Positions 46,226 through 55,925 are shown, counted from the stretch's first letter. The stretch: 57,032 nucleotides of DNA from Betaproteobacteria bacterium (GCA_029883975.1 JAOUIL010000012.1:1-57032), one strand, 5' to 3'. Numbers and translations are program-made. Notes: generated from the letters alone by a model not told the origin.

Positions 46226-46891
46226 CTACCCCCGCGTCCTCGACAATGGCCGCGCCGGCACACCTACCACGGTTGTGTTGGCAGGCACGTTTCTGATCAC
46301 GACAGCGCCTGCTCCCACGATGGCGTCGTCCCCAATTTCTATCCGTGGCAGAACTGTAGCGCCCGCGCAAATCCAGCCGCCCACGCCGACCTGAACCAGG
46401 CCGCAAAGCGTTGCGCCCGGACCAATTTCGACACCTTCTGCGAGCACGTCTTCATGATCGACGCTGGCCCGCGTGTTGATGATGCATTGCCTGCCGATCC
46501 TGGCCGAGGCGCAAACGACGGCACCTGCCATGATCTGAACGCCTTCGCCGATCCGTGCATTGTCGGCGATCCATGCGGTCGGATGGATGGCGGGCACGGG
46601 CGTCAGGCCCGCCTTCACAAGCTGATCATGAAGTCGCAAGCGCGCCCGGCCATGTGGATTGCCGATGGTGATGCAGAATCCGGTAGCTTCGGCACCGTGG
46701 GCACGCATCCACGACTCGAATCCGGCCCAGCCGAGCAGGAGCGGCACGTCCGGGAAGGGCGCGGGGAGACCCGGAGTGTCGTCGATCACGGCGGCGACTT
46801 TGCCGCCCCAGTGCTCGATGATTGGCCTCACGACCTTGGCCTGTCCGGTGCCGCCCCAGAGGACTACCCGGCGAGAGACTTCTCTACGCAG
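46226..46891 (-). CDS. Sugar N/O-acyltransferase, PglD/NeuD-like, with a non-standard start codon
   Basis: Left-handed beta-helix acyltransferase, about 221 residues. The N-terminal nucleotide-sugar domain reads RRVVLWGGTGQAKVVRPIIE, then the hexapeptide repeats IHPTAWIADNARIGEGVQI to GDDAIVGAGAVVIRNV, with the catalytic His in TRASVDHEDV. The first ATG/GTG/TTG in frame is GTG 46831, which would remove the conserved WGGTGQAK segment. Upstream only ATT (46894) and CTG (46891) are suitably placed after a strong AAGAAAGGA site. The start given is therefore tentative. It probably N-acylates the amino sugar made by the neighbouring aminotransferase. Confidence 0.8.
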   Translation of the reverse strand: MRREVSRRVVLWGGTGQAKVVRPIIEHWGGKVAAVIDDTPGLPAPFPDVPLLLGWAGFESWMRAHGAEATGFCITIGNPHGRARLRLHDQLVKAGLTPVPAIHPTAWIADNARIGEGVQIMAGAVVCASARIGRQCIINTRASVDHEDVLAEGVEIGPGATLCGLVQVGVGGWICAGATVLPRIEIGDDAIVGAGAVVIRNVPANTTVVGVPARPLSRTRG

Positions 46892-46951
46892 AATCGCTTC
46901 CTTTCTTGTAGCAGGCCACCGTGAACAGGGCTGCAGCAGGTGCTTGGCATT

Positions 46952-47758
46952 CTACGGCTGATCACCTGTTTTTTCGAGGGAAAAGAGAAGGTTGCAGGCC
47001 CTACCCAGGCGGTGCGTCGCCGGAAAATCATTCTGCTCGTAGATCCGATCGAGCAGTCCCCTGAAGACAAGCGCGTAACCTTGGTCGCGCATTGCCCCAA
47101 TGAGTTCGTGGACGTTGAGGAAGCGGTACGGAACGACCATGCCGGTTAGATTGACCTGCTCCGTGGTGTAGGTTGGGATTGTTCCCGCCGAGAGTTTGAC
47201 GAAGAAGACGAACGGTGCCCGGTAGGAACACAACTTCGTAATCACGGCGCGCCAGTCGTCGACGTATTGCAGCGCGCTGCTCACGTACACAACGTCGAGC
47301 GCGCCGACGCCCGACGGGAAGTCCTCGCAAAAGCGCAGCGAGCCGTGGTCCGCGAAGAGGCCCGCGGCGCGCGCGCACATCGCCCGATTCTCAACCACGT
47401 AGTAGTCGACTGGAATGTGATGGTCCAGGCAACTCCGCAGCGAGAAATAGCCCACGCCCATGCCGCCGCCGAAGTCGAGCACTCGCAGCCGCGTCGGTCG
47501 GGTCGCGCGGCTCGCCAGGTGCAGCGCGAGCAGGGTTTGCTCGCACGCGAGATGCGTGGGAAGCGTGTTCACGCTTCCGGCGGCCAGAGCCGACGTGAAC
47601 TCAGCGGTCTCGGCGATCAGGCTCTCCGCCGCATATCCCGGCCCGCGCCCAGGTATCTCCGCGAAGTCACGATGGATTCCCCGCCAGATGGCAGGCGCGG
47701 CAGGCTGCGCGGAAACACCGACAGCTGCGAGCACCTTGCGGATGACGGACAGGAGCAT
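46952..47758 (-). CDS. Methyltransferase, TIGR04325-like
   Basis: SAM-dependent methyltransferase of 268 residues from ATG 47758, preceded by GAGGGAC. The motifs are RGPGYAAESLIAETAEFTSA, LRVLDFGGGMGVGYFSLRSC, VDYYVVENRAMCARAAGLFA and LDVVYVSSALQYVDDWRAVI, matching the putative methyltransferases of the LIC12133 (TIGR04325) family found in leptospiral and other O-antigen clusters. IYEQNDFPATHRLGRACNLL closes it. The reaction is not known. Confidence 0.8.
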   Translation of the reverse strand: MLLSVIRKVLAAVGVSAQPAAPAIWRGIHRDFAEIPGRGPGYAAESLIAETAEFTSALAAGSVNTLPTHLACEQTLLALHLASRATRPTRLRVLDFGGGMGVGYFSLRSCLDHHIPVDYYVVENRAMCARAAGLFADHGSLRFCEDFPSGVGALDVVYVSSALQYVDDWRAVITKLCSYRAPFVFFVKLSAGTIPTYTTEQVNLTGMVVPYRFLNVHELIGAMRDQGYALVFRGLLDRIYEQNDFPATHRLGRACNLLFSLEKTGDQP

Positions 47759-47780
47759 GTCCCTCAAACGATGATGCCGA

Positions 47781-48884
47781 TCATCGCGGCAAGCCGAAGT
47801 CGCGCACGGCCTTCACCACGCGCTCCACGTCCGTAGACCCGATTTCTGGATACATGGGAAGTGATACGACTTCGCGCGCGGCTCGCTCCGTCTCCATGAG
47901 CAAAGCCCCATCAGGCGATCGCTGCCGGTAGGCCGGTTGCATGTGGACCGGTACCGGGTAATGCACGAGCGCGCCGATGCCGTGCGCCTTGAGATGGTCA
48001 AGGAGCGCGTCACGCTGCAGGCTGCGAGCTACGTAGAGGTGGTAGACGGCTGAAACGCCCGCGGATTCCTTAGGCAGCGCAAGGCCCGTTCCCGCCAAGC
48101 CCTCCGAGTACCCGGACGCCACGCGCTTGCGCGCGGCATTGTCCTCGTCGAGATGCCGCAGCTTGACGCGGAGAATTGCCGCCTGGAGCTCGTCGAGCCT
48201 GCTGTTCCATCCTGCAACTGAGCTCACGTAACGCTCGGCCCAGCCGTACTCCCTTAGCAAGCGCATGGTATTGGCGAGCTCGGGATTGTTGCTTGTCACC
48301 GCTCCGCCATCGCCGACGGCTCCGAGGTTCTTTGTGGGGTAGAAACTGAAGCAGCCGACGTCCCCAAAGGTCCCGACCTTGCGGCCGGCGACCGAGGCGC
48401 CGTGAGCCTGGGCGCAATCTTCGACCACCCGCAATCCGCGCCGCTTGGCAATCGCGACGATGTCGACGATGTCCGCGGGATGCCCGTACAGATGCACCGG
48501 CACGATCGCCTTGGTGCGCGGCCCAAGCGCCGCTTCGAGCCTCGTCACGTCCATCGTGAACGTGTCCGGCCGGATGTCGACGAACACCGGCCGAGCGCCG
48601 CAGAGCTCGATAGCGGCCACCGTCGCGACTGCCGTGTGCGAGACCGTGACGACTTCGTCGCCCGGACCCACGCCGCAGGCAGCGAGCGCAACGTGCAGCG
48701 CCTCGGTGCCGCTGCCGACGCCGAGCGCGCTCGCGGCGCCTATGTAGCGGGCGAACTCGTTCTCGAAGGCCTCAACCTCCGCGCCGAGGATGTAGCGGCC
48801 GCCCTCGAGAACGCGTGCCACCGCGGCGTCGATCTCGACCTTGTGGGCGAGATACTGCGCCCGGGGATTGCTGCACAGGAGCAT
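47781..48884 (-). CDS. DegT/DnrJ/EryC1/StrS aminotransferase (FdtB/QdtB-like)
   Basis: PLP sugar aminotransferase of 367 residues from ATG 48884, which overlaps the upstream C-methyltransferase stop (ATGA). The PLP lysine is K185 in [20 protein letters not shown]; the PLP Asp is D156 in [32 protein letters not shown] at the start resembles 3-aminotransferases of dTDP-hexoses (FdtB, QdtB, TylB). That would require a 3,4-ketoisomerase, which is not in the window. It is a second aminotransferase, only distantly like 45101-46204. Confidence 0.88.
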   Translation of the reverse strand: MLLCSNPRAQYLAHKVEIDAAVARVLEGGRYILGAEVEAFENEFARYIGAASALGVGSGTEALHVALAACGVGPGDEVVTVSHTAVATVAAIELCGARPVFVDIRPDTFTMDVTRLEAALGPRTKAIVPVHLYGHPADIVDIVAIAKRRGLRVVEDCAQAHGASVAGRKVGTFGDVGCFSFYPTKNLGAVGDGGAVTSNNPELANTMRLLREYGWAERYVSSVAGWNSRLDELQAAILRVKLRHLDEDNAARKRVASGYSEGLAGTGLALPKESAGVSAVYHLYVARSLQRDALLDHLKAHGIGALVHYPVPVHMQPAYRQRSPDGALLMETERAAREVVSLPMYPEIGSTDVERVVKAVRDFGLPR

Positions 48885-50104
48885 CAGAGCACGGCTACCT
48901 TCGGCACGTAGCTGATCCACTTGCCGCCTGCGGCGACGAAAGCGCCCTCCTTGGCCATGATCTCCTCGCCATGGTTCCACGCGAACAGCAGCGCGTAATC
49001 CGGGTAGCGCGAGGCGAACTCCGCATATGGCTTGACCGGGATATGCACGCCCGGGCTGAACTTGCCCTGCTTTATCGGCGTCGTGTCGCTGATGAACTCC
49101 ACCAGGTCGGGCGTGATGCCGCAGTAGTTGGTGACGGTCGTGCTCTTGGACGTGGCGCCGTAGCCCACGACGCGCTTGCCCTGGTGCTTCAATTCGCGCA
49201 GGAGCTTCATGAGCTCGTCGCGCGAGCGCTCGATGTTGCGGCTGAGGTGCTTGTAGGTGGCCGGCTGGTGCAAACCAAGCGAATGCTCCTTGGCGCGCTG
49301 ACGCTCGACCGCCTGCGACACAGGACGCGCGCCCTTGTGGGCAATGACGTAGCGCATCGATCCGCCATGCACGTGCTGCGGCGCGACGTCCACCACCTCC
49401 ATACCGTGCGCGCCAAAAAGGTGGCTCACCGACGCCACTGAGAAGTAGAAGGCATGCTCGTCGTAGATCTGGTCGTACGAGGTCTTCTCGACGATGTCCC
49501 CGAGGTAGGGGTCCTCGTAAATGAGGACGCCGGTCGGTTTCAAGAGCAGGCGAATGCCTGCCGCCACCGAATGCAGATAAGGAATGTGGCACATCACGTT
49601 CGCACCGAGGAACGCGTCCGCCTGGCCGTGTTCGGACACAATTTCCCTCGCAAGCGCCTCATCGAAGAATCGGCATACTGTCTGCACGCCTTTTCCGCGC
49701 GCGACCTCCGCAACATTGGCCGAAGGCTCGATGCCCAGGTGCCTGATGCCGGCCCCAGCGAAATGCTGCAGCGTGATGCCGTCGTTGCTGCCGATCTCTA
49801 CGACAAACGGATCTTTCCCGCCCAGATGCCGCGTGCGCACGTCCTCGGCGAGTTGCTCGAAATGCTCCGCCATGCGCTTTGAAGTCGAGGAATAAAAAGC
49901 GTAATTCTCATGGAACATCTTTTCGCGATCTACGTGCTCGGTCAGCTGGACCATGCCGCATGCCGGGCAGTGAGCGACCTTCAGCTCGAAGAAGTATTCC
50001 GAGGCGAACTGCTCGGGCAGCAGAAAGCCGTTGGCGATCGGCATGCGGCCGAAGGAATGGAACGGCTCGATGGGGGTAGAACAGACGAGGCATTGGTTTG
50101 GCAT
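48884..50104 (-). CDS. Nucleotide-sugar C-methyltransferase
   Basis: Protein of 406 residues in three parts: a zinc-binding N-terminus (CxxC at C5/C8 and C46/C49), a SAM domain [20 protein letters not shown] (about 101-120), and a C-terminal domain [20 protein letters not shown]. These match C-methyltransferases that act on dTDP-4-keto sugars, such as TylCIII, NovU and MtmC. It should make a branched or C-methyl deoxysugar, possibly from the RfbB product. It is coupled by ATGA to the aminotransferase gene that follows. [20 protein letters not shown] is the catalytic region typical of the group. Confidence 0.88.
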   Translation of the reverse strand: MPNQCLVCSTPIEPFHSFGRMPIANGFLLPEQFASEYFFELKVAHCPACGMVQLTEHVDREKMFHENYAFYSSTSKRMAEHFEQLAEDVRTRHLGGKDPFVVEIGSNDGITLQHFAGAGIRHLGIEPSANVAEVARGKGVQTVCRFFDEALAREIVSEHGQADAFLGANVMCHIPYLHSVAAGIRLLLKPTGVLIYEDPYLGDIVEKTSYDQIYDEHAFYFSVASVSHLFGAHGMEVVDVAPQHVHGGSMRYVIAHKGARPVSQAVERQRAKEHSLGLHQPATYKHLSRNIERSRDELMKLLRELKHQGKRVVGYGATSKSTTVTNYCGITPDLVEFISDTTPIKQGKFSPGVHIPVKPYAEFASRYPDYALLFAWNHGEEIMAKEGAFVAAGGKWISYVPKVAVL

Positions 50105-50116
50105 GGCACCAGCCGT

Positions 50117-50893
50117 CTAGCCGTTGTGGCGTGAAAGACGAAATACCCTTCGGAGCAGGGTCTTGACGAGCCGAGGCGTGTTTTTCCGCGCGAACTTCAC
50201 GAGCGACGCGCGATAGTCCTTGGGACGTCGACCCAGGCATTCGATGATCGACTCCGCCCGGATATCGGCCTCCTTCCTCACGATCACCCAGCCACACAGG
50301 TCGCCACGGTAGTTCTTCTGTATTCGGTTTACGTAATATGGCAACCGGAACCGATTGATCACTTCATCACAACCTTTCTTCACCGATTCGTAACTCAAGT
50401 AATCGTGCGCCAAAAAATAGCCACCAACGGGCAGCAGGCTCAGTGCCAGGTAGCAGTCTTCGCGCACATTGAGAAACTCGTGGCTGCCATCGACGAACAC
50501 GAAATCGAAACTCCTGCCGACCGATGGCAGGATTCGTCCGGAGGTCGAGATGAGGAGATCGATCCCGTCCTTCATACCGGTGCTCAATATGTTCTCGTAC
50601 CACTCCGCGAGCGAGGCCAGTCCGTCATTGTCACCGGTGCGCAGAAAAGGATCTACGCACGTCACGTCCACGGGCGTGCCGTTGTCGCGCATGGCCAAGG
50701 CCATCGTCATCGCAGATCCCCCGACCTGTGTCCCGATTTCGAGCACTGAACGCGGCCTCAGATGACGTACGAGGCGATAAAGCGTGTACTGAGGCGCCGA
50801 GGAAACCGGGATCGGACGGGATCCGTCCGGCAGCTCCAGGGCCTGCTCGTGGTTATCGTCGTCAAGCAGGTTCGAGGACAGTTCTATAGGCAT
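50117..50893 (-). CDS. Class I SAM-dependent methyltransferase
   Basis: Protein of 258 residues with SAM motif RSVLEIGTQVGGSAMTMALA (48-67), VDVTCVDPFLRTGDNDGLAS and DFVFVDGSHEFLNVREDCYL, which resembles methyltransferase type 24 and cephalosporin-hydroxylase-like proteins. GGYFLAHDYLSYESVKKGCD follows. It lies 12 bases before the C-methyltransferase and 23 bases after the CgeB-like glycosyltransferase. Likely an O-methyltransferase; the acceptor is not known. Confidence 0.78.
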   Translation of the reverse strand: MPIELSSNLLDDDNHEQALELPDGSRPIPVSSAPQYTLYRLVRHLRPRSVLEIGTQVGGSAMTMALAMRDNGTPVDVTCVDPFLRTGDNDGLASLAEWYENILSTGMKDGIDLLISTSGRILPSVGRSFDFVFVDGSHEFLNVREDCYLALSLLPVGGYFLAHDYLSYESVKKGCDEVINRFRLPYYVNRIQKNYRGDLCGWVIVRKEADIRAESIIECLGRRPKDYRASLVKFARKNTPRLVKTLLRRVFRLSRHNG

Positions 50894-50916
50894 GGGTACA
50901 GTTAACGGGAACGGAG

Positions 50917-51912
50917 CTACACCAAATCAGCGATCTTCCTCGGTAGCCGGGTCATCAGCGCTTCGCCGACGGAGAGCGCTCGGACGTAGCAGGAATGATG
51001 CCGCATCGCGTGCAGGTAACCGGTTTCGGCAATCGACTCTCTCTCCTCCGCGTGGCGAAGGTAATGGTCGATCTTGTCCATGATGTCCGACTGCGAGACT
51101 TTAACGCAATTTACGCCGTCCTTTAGCCCCAGGGCATCGGCTCCCACGACGTCGTCCGTCATGAGAAGTGTCCTGGAAGCCAGTGCCTCGAAGATCTTGG
51201 GTTGAGCGTTGCGCAAGCGCCCCCCTGTCGTGACAAAGATCTTGCAACTGTTTATCGCCTTGGAGAAGTTCGACCCGACGAACGGATGCTGCTTCTTCCG
51301 CAATTGCCATCCTGGATGATCTGCCCAGAGATACCTGAGGTCGCGTCTCTGCAGCAGGAGCTTGTGAATAGCATGCCGCTCCGGATACCAGTCGCTGTAG
51401 TCGACCGTCCCGCTCGCCAGGAATCCGACGTCATGAACCTTCGGCTGTTGCCAGTCATTGAATATCGCGGGGTCGAAACAGGGAGGGCAATAGACGAAGC
51501 GGTCCGCTATGGCGGAGCCGGCGAAGAAATCGAGCGGTTGCAGAAAATACGACAGGATGAAATCCGCCCGATTGCCGACGACGAACTCGACGAACTCCCG
51601 CGGGTCGCTGCTCTCCGTCACATCCCAGTAGTCGCCCAGAACAAAGCCCTTCAGGCAATCAAGCGAGCCGAACCCTGAATAACGAAAGCCCGTCTTGTCA
51701 TGAGGAAAGTAGCTGTCCGCCAGCAATACGTCGGGCGCTTCGCCGAACGTGCGGCGAATGACCTGATCGTAGCTGCGCAGGAACGGCCGGTACCCGGGAT
51801 AGCCCTTTCCGAAGCATCTTGTATCGAACAGCCGCCTCAGCCCCGTTCGCAGCGCTTCGTGACATTTCGCCAGATACAGCTCGTAGCTCGCGCTCGCGAT
51901 GAGTATGCGCAT
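50917..51912 (-). CDS. CgeB-like glycosyltransferase
   Basis: GT-B-like protein of 331 residues: MRILIASASYELYLAKCHEA, VLLADSYFPHDKTGFRYSGF, FVLGDYWDVTESSDPREFVE and the donor-side KIFVTTGGRLRNAQPKIFEA with LASRTLLMTDDVVGADALGL. This matches the CgeB/DUF3880-type transferases used in spore and surface polysaccharides. It starts one base after the wzt stop. Its place next to the exporter suggests a late sugar, perhaps the chain end. Confidence 0.78.
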   Translation of the reverse strand: MRILIASASYELYLAKCHEALRTGLRRLFDTRCFGKGYPGYRPFLRSYDQVIRRTFGEAPDVLLADSYFPHDKTGFRYSGFGSLDCLKGFVLGDYWDVTESSDPREFVEFVVGNRADFILSYFLQPLDFFAGSAIADRFVYCPPCFDPAIFNDWQQPKVHDVGFLASGTVDYSDWYPERHAIHKLLLQRRDLRYLWADHPGWQLRKKQHPFVGSNFSKAINSCKIFVTTGGRLRNAQPKIFEALASRTLLMTDDVVGADALGLKDGVNCVKVSQSDIMDKIDHYLRHAEERESIAETGYLHAMRHHSCYVRALSVGEALMTRLPRKIADLV

Positions 51913-53181
51913 CTACCTGGCCGAAACGGTCCATGGAATCAATGGAGCGAGTTTTACCCCAACCTCACCGCCGTGCGCGTAAGCGTTCTTTTGCTGGCCG
52001 GAATCCTCGACGCGCAGAGTCATGACGCCTTCGTCGGGATAGCATCGCCTGACATTGTGAACCGTGGCCGAGATACCTATTCGGTACGTGATGGGCGCCA
52101 GCAAATCGGCCGGCAGCCGAGCGATCGCCCGATATCTCCCCGCTCGGGCCACCGGAATGGGGTCCACTTCGCTGTTCAGGAACGATCTGAACAGCGCCGT
52201 CCCCATGATGTCGTAAAGGATGAAATAGACGCGCAGGCCCTCGGTGTCCTGAAAGACGCTGTAGTCGATTAAGAGCTCCAAGTCCTTTCCGTTGACGACA
52301 TTCTGGCGCTCCTCCCCGTCCTGGCGTATCGAGACGCGCTCGAAGCGCAGAGCGGGATCGGGAGGCAGTCGAGAAAGGTATTCGGTGAATTCGGCGCTGG
52401 AATCGGCATGCGGACCTTGTTGCAGATATGACGCAATCGCCGCGTCCACCGTGTCGTCAGATGCGATCGTTCCTGCGTCCAGCACGATGCACCGACTGCA
52501 AAGCTGCCGTATAGCCTGCATGTTGTGGCTAACGAAGAGCACGGTGCGGCCTTGCCTTCCGATGTCCTTCATCTTGCCGAGGCACTTGCGCTGGAACTCG
52601 GCATCGCCCACGGCGAGAACCTCGTCGACAACGAGTATGTCGGGCTCGAGATGCGCCGCCACCGCGAACGCGAGCCGCACGTACATTCCGCTCGAGTACC
52701 GCTTGACCGGCGTGTCGAGGAACCGCTCGATCTCGGCAAACGCCACGATTTCGTCGAACTTGCGCCGGATTTCCGTCCTGGGCATTCCCAGAATGGCGCC
52801 GTTCAGAAAAATATTCTCGCGCCCCGAGAGTTCGGGGTGAAAGCCGGTCCCGACCTCGAGCAGGCTCGCAATGCGCCCCTGCAGGACGATGCGACCGGTG
52901 GTCGGCTCGGTAATCCGTGATAGCAATTTGAGCAGCGTCGATTTTCCTGCGCCGTTCCGGCCGATCACGCCCACGCGCTCGCCTTCGGCGATGTCGAAGC
53001 TCACGTCCCGGAGCGCCCAGAACTCCTCGCGCGAGCGCGCTTCACGGGCGCCGAGCAGCTTCCGGCCTAGGCCGCGCGTGCCGTGCGCGAGCGCTTCGCG
53101 CAGCGTCGCGTAGGGCGCTTTCGCCTCGTGGTCGAGGAAATAGCGCTTGCCGAGCCTGGTTGCCGAGATGGCGGCGGTCAC
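51913..53181 (-). CDS. wzt: Polysaccharide ABC exporter ATPase with C-terminal carbohydrate-binding domain
   Basis: Protein of 422 residues. The ATPase half has Walker [10 protein letters not shown] (about 74-82), signature [20 protein letters not shown] and Walker [13 protein letters not shown]. From about residue 270 comes an extra beta-rich domain ([40 protein letters not shown]) like the C-terminal domain of Wzt from E. coli O8/O9a, which recognises the modified non-reducing end of the O-antigen before export. So it should pair with the methyltransferases and act as a check on chain completion. It starts 4 bases after the wzm stop. Confidence 0.93.
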   Translation of the reverse strand: MTAAISATRLGKRYFLDHEAKAPYATLREALAHGTRGLGRKLLGAREARSREEFWALRDVSFDIAEGERVGVIGRNGAGKSTLLKLLSRITEPTTGRIVLQGRIASLLEVGTGFHPELSGRENIFLNGAILGMPRTEIRRKFDEIVAFAEIERFLDTPVKRYSSGMYVRLAFAVAAHLEPDILVVDEVLAVGDAEFQRKCLGKMKDIGRQGRTVLFVSHNMQAIRQLCSRCIVLDAGTIASDDTVDAAIASYLQQGPHADSSAEFTEYLSRLPPDPALRFERVSIRQDGEERQNVVNGKDLELLIDYSVFQDTEGLRVYFILYDIMGTALFRSFLNSEVDPIPVARAGRYRAIARLPADLLAPITYRIGISATVHNVRRCYPDEGVMTLRVEDSGQQKNAYAHGGEVGVKLAPLIPWTVSAR

Positions 53182-53185
53182 GGGT

Positions 53186-54019
53186 CTAGATGACGTCGGC
53201 GAAGGTGCGCTCGGTGCGGCGGAAATACCAGATCCCGGACGCGAGCAGCGCTACCACCAGGACAGCGGACAGCAAGAAGCCCGGCCAGTAGAGCGTCGCA
53301 TTGCCGCCGAGGGTCGCCCAGCGGAAGCCGTCGATAACGCCCACTAGTGGGTTCAGCGAATACGCAAGCCGCCAGCGCTCGGGCACTATTGAACTGCTGA
53401 ACCCGACCGGGGAGATGAACAGCCCGAACTGCACGATGAACGGGATCACGAAGCGGAAGTCGCGGTAGCGGACGTTCAGCGCGCCGATCCACAAGCCTGC
53501 GCCCAGTGCCGCGGCGAAGGCAATCAGGACGAACAGCGGCAAGGTGGCTACGCGCCAGCTCGGCGCGTAGCCGTACCAGACCATGAGGCCGGCGAGGATC
53601 GCCAGGGAGATGGCGAAGTCGACCAGCCCAACGATCACGGCACTCGCGGGAATGACCAGCCGAGGGAAATATACCTTTGAGATGATGCCGGCATTGCCGA
53701 CGAGGCTGCCGCCCGCCTCGGAAAACGCGCTGGCGAAGAACTGCCACGGCAGCAGGCCAGCGCAGACCATGATCGCGTACGGCGCTCCGTCGGAGGGCAA
53801 TCCCGCGAGCTTGCCGAAGACGATGGTAAACACGACGATCGCCAGCAGAGGCCGCAACAGCGCCCAGGCCACGCCTATCACGGTCTGCTTGTATCGCACC
53901 AGAATGTCGCGCCACACGAGAAAACCGAAGAGCTCGCGGTAACGCCACAGGTCGGCCCAATAGTGCCGCTCAGAACGGCCTGCCTCGATCACGTACGTGG
54001 GAGTATCGCGCTTGTCCAT
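53186..54019 (-). CDS. wzm: Polysaccharide ABC exporter permease
   Basis: ABC-2 permease of 277 residues from ATG 54019; ATG at 54076 or 54070 would overlap the upstream gene and add 17-19 residues. The N-terminus has the expected [20 protein letters not shown] and [20 protein letters not shown], then six membrane helices (about 36-57, 65-85, 110-135, 145-165, 175-195 and 240-260). [20 protein letters not shown] and [16 protein letters not shown] are Wzm signatures. With Wzt it exports a finished lipid-linked polysaccharide to the periplasm. Confidence 0.92.
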   Translation of the reverse strand: MDKRDTPTYVIEAGRSERHYWADLWRYRELFGFLVWRDILVRYKQTVIGVAWALLRPLLAIVVFTIVFGKLAGLPSDGAPYAIMVCAGLLPWQFFASAFSEAGGSLVGNAGIISKVYFPRLVIPASAVIVGLVDFAISLAILAGLMVWYGYAPSWRVATLPLFVLIAFAAALGAGLWIGALNVRYRDFRFVIPFIVQFGLFISPVGFSSSIVPERWRLAYSLNPLVGVIDGFRWATLGGNATLYWPGFLLSAVLVVALLASGIWYFRRTERTFADVI

Positions 54020-54056
54020 CAGCAGAATGTCGGCGAAATCGTGGTCCTTGCGCCAG

Positions 54057-55925
54057 TCATGAGTGCGCATGCGCATCAGCGCGCCGGGCAAGGTCCGATA
54101 CCTCCTGTCCCTCGACGAATAGGCGCATCCAGACCTCGAGCAGGGTCGCGCGGTACGCAAAGCCGGCAGGGTTCCGTTGCTGCATCATGCGTGCAACGTT
54201 ATCGCGGAATATGCCCCGGTTTACCAGGCTGCCGTTTTCGAGCAAGGGCCCGTACCGATCCTGTATTGCGCCCATCCATTCCTCGAAGGGGGGTGTAAAT
54301 CCACGCTTGATGCGGTTCAGGATTTCGGCAGGAAGCAGGTCGCGCACGGCATCTGTAAGGAGCCGTTTATGCCCACTTTCCCAATCCTTGAGGCCCCCGC
54401 GGCGCAATCCGGTGACCAGGTCGGCAAGGTTCGAGTCGAGAAACGGAAGACGGGACTCGACCGAATGCGCCATGCTCACGCGATCGGCGAGGGCCAGGCA
54501 GTTCGACGTCAACCAGGTGCGATTCAACACGTCGAGCAGCCAGATCGGGACGCAGCCCCAATCGTCCGCCTCGAAATAACTCGTCCAGAGATTGCCGGAG
54601 ACGGCTTCGGAAGCTGCGGGGGTCATCAGCTTCTTCGTGCTCGGGACTGCGGCACGCATCCACGGGAGGCTGTCGTAGAACACCGCTCTCCGGGGATTGC
54701 GGTCCAACAGTCTCTTGAAAAGACCGCGCGGACCTGCAGCGCGCTTCGCAATGCTTGCCTTGACGGCGTCTCGCACCCACGGGTAGCCCCAGAACAGTTC
54801 ATCGGCACCGAGACCCGACAGAAGGACTGGAACGTCGTGTTCACGCGCCAGACGAGCCACGGCATGATAGCCATACGCCGCGATGTCCCCTATTGGATCG
54901 TCCATGTCGTGGACGATCTGGGGAAAGGACGAGGCAAACCCATCCGTGGAAAGCTCGATGTCGAAAAAGGGCATGTCGAGCCGTTTCGCGAATGCCTCCG
55001 CATGAAGTCGTTCGTCGCTTGCCGGCCGTCCCGGGTAGCCGACACTGAACGCTTTCATCTCCCCCGAGTGAAACTTCCGGCAAAGCGCCGCAATGATGCT
55101 CGAGTCGATGCCGCCGCTCAATGAGATTCCCACGGGCACATCGGAGCGGAGTGTCAGCCGCACAGCATCCTCGATGGATTCCCGTACCAGTGCCGCTGCA
55201 TTGCCGGCGCGCGACGGCGCGTTCGCGTAAGTCCAGTAGGGATGGCTCGCAGGCATGCCGGATGTCGAGGCGAGTTGACCCGGGGAAATCTCCATGACAT
55301 GTCCGGCCGGAAGCTTGCTCACGCCGGCAAACATGGTCCCCGGCTCCGGGATGAACTGGTAGATCATGAAGAGGTGGACTGCCTCCGGCGACAGTGCCAG
55401 GCTGTCCCCGCCACCGATGCCGGCAAGCAGCGCTTTCATCTCGCTGGCAAACCACAGTCGACCGGCCGCATCGCGGTGAAGATAAAGGGGCTTCTCCCCG
55501 AAACGGTCTCGCGCCAGAATCAATCGCTCGTCACGCGCGTCCCAGAGCGCGAAGGCGAACATGCCGCGCATATCCTCGAGACATCGAAGGCCCTTGGCGC
55601 GATATAGCGGAAGTATGGTTTCGACATCGCTGTTGGTGCGGAACGCGTAATCGTTCCCGCCGAGGCCCGCCCTCAGTTCCAGGTAGTTGTAGATCTCACC
55701 ATTACAGACGATGACCAGATCCTGGTCCTTGTCTTGAATTGGCTGGTGGCCCCCCACGATGTCGATAATGCTCAGCCGGCGCATCGCAAGAGCGACCCGC
55801 GTGCCGATGAAATAGCCTTCGTCGTCCGGCCCGCGACGGGTCATGGCCCGGTTCATTCGCCGCAGCGCCACGAGCTGCTGCTCTTCCAGGGGCGTTGGGG
55901 AGACGATTCCCGCGATTCCACACAT
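54057..55925 (-). CDS. asnB: Glutamine-hydrolysing asparagine synthase-like amidotransferase
   Basis: Two-domain protein of 622 residues. Start ATG 55925 places the catalytic Cys at residue 2 (MCGIAGIV), required for the glutaminase. RRGPDDEGYF, CNGEIYNYLELR and LARDRFGEKPLY belong to the N-terminal domain, and the ATP-binding LSGGIDSSII (about 266-275) opens the synthetase domain. LLSGLGADELFWGYPWVRDA and LADRVSMAHSVESRLPFLDS are typical. In glycan loci such proteins (for example WbpS) amidate uronic-acid sugars. It heads the exporter operon. No UDP-sugar dehydrogenase lies in the window, so the acid acceptor is unknown. Confidence 0.93.
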   Translation of the reverse strand: MCGIAGIVSPTPLEEQQLVALRRMNRAMTRRGPDDEGYFIGTRVALAMRRLSIIDIVGGHQPIQDKDQDLVIVCNGEIYNYLELRAGLGGNDYAFRTNSDVETILPLYRAKGLRCLEDMRGMFAFALWDARDERLILARDRFGEKPLYLHRDAAGRLWFASEMKALLAGIGGGDSLALSPEAVHLFMIYQFIPEPGTMFAGVSKLPAGHVMEISPGQLASTSGMPASHPYWTYANAPSRAGNAAALVRESIEDAVRLTLRSDVPVGISLSGGIDSSIIAALCRKFHSGEMKAFSVGYPGRPASDERLHAEAFAKRLDMPFFDIELSTDGFASSFPQIVHDMDDPIGDIAAYGYHAVARLAREHDVPVLLSGLGADELFWGYPWVRDAVKASIAKRAAGPRGLFKRLLDRNPRRAVFYDSLPWMRAAVPSTKKLMTPAASEAVSGNLWTSYFEADDWGCVPIWLLDVLNRTWLTSNCLALADRVSMAHSVESRLPFLDSNLADLVTGLRRGGLKDWESGHKRLLTDAVRDLLPAEILNRIKRGFTPPFEEWMGAIQDRYGPLLENGSLVNRGIFRDNVARMMQQRNPAGFAYRATLLEVWMRLFVEGQEVSDLARRADAHAHS

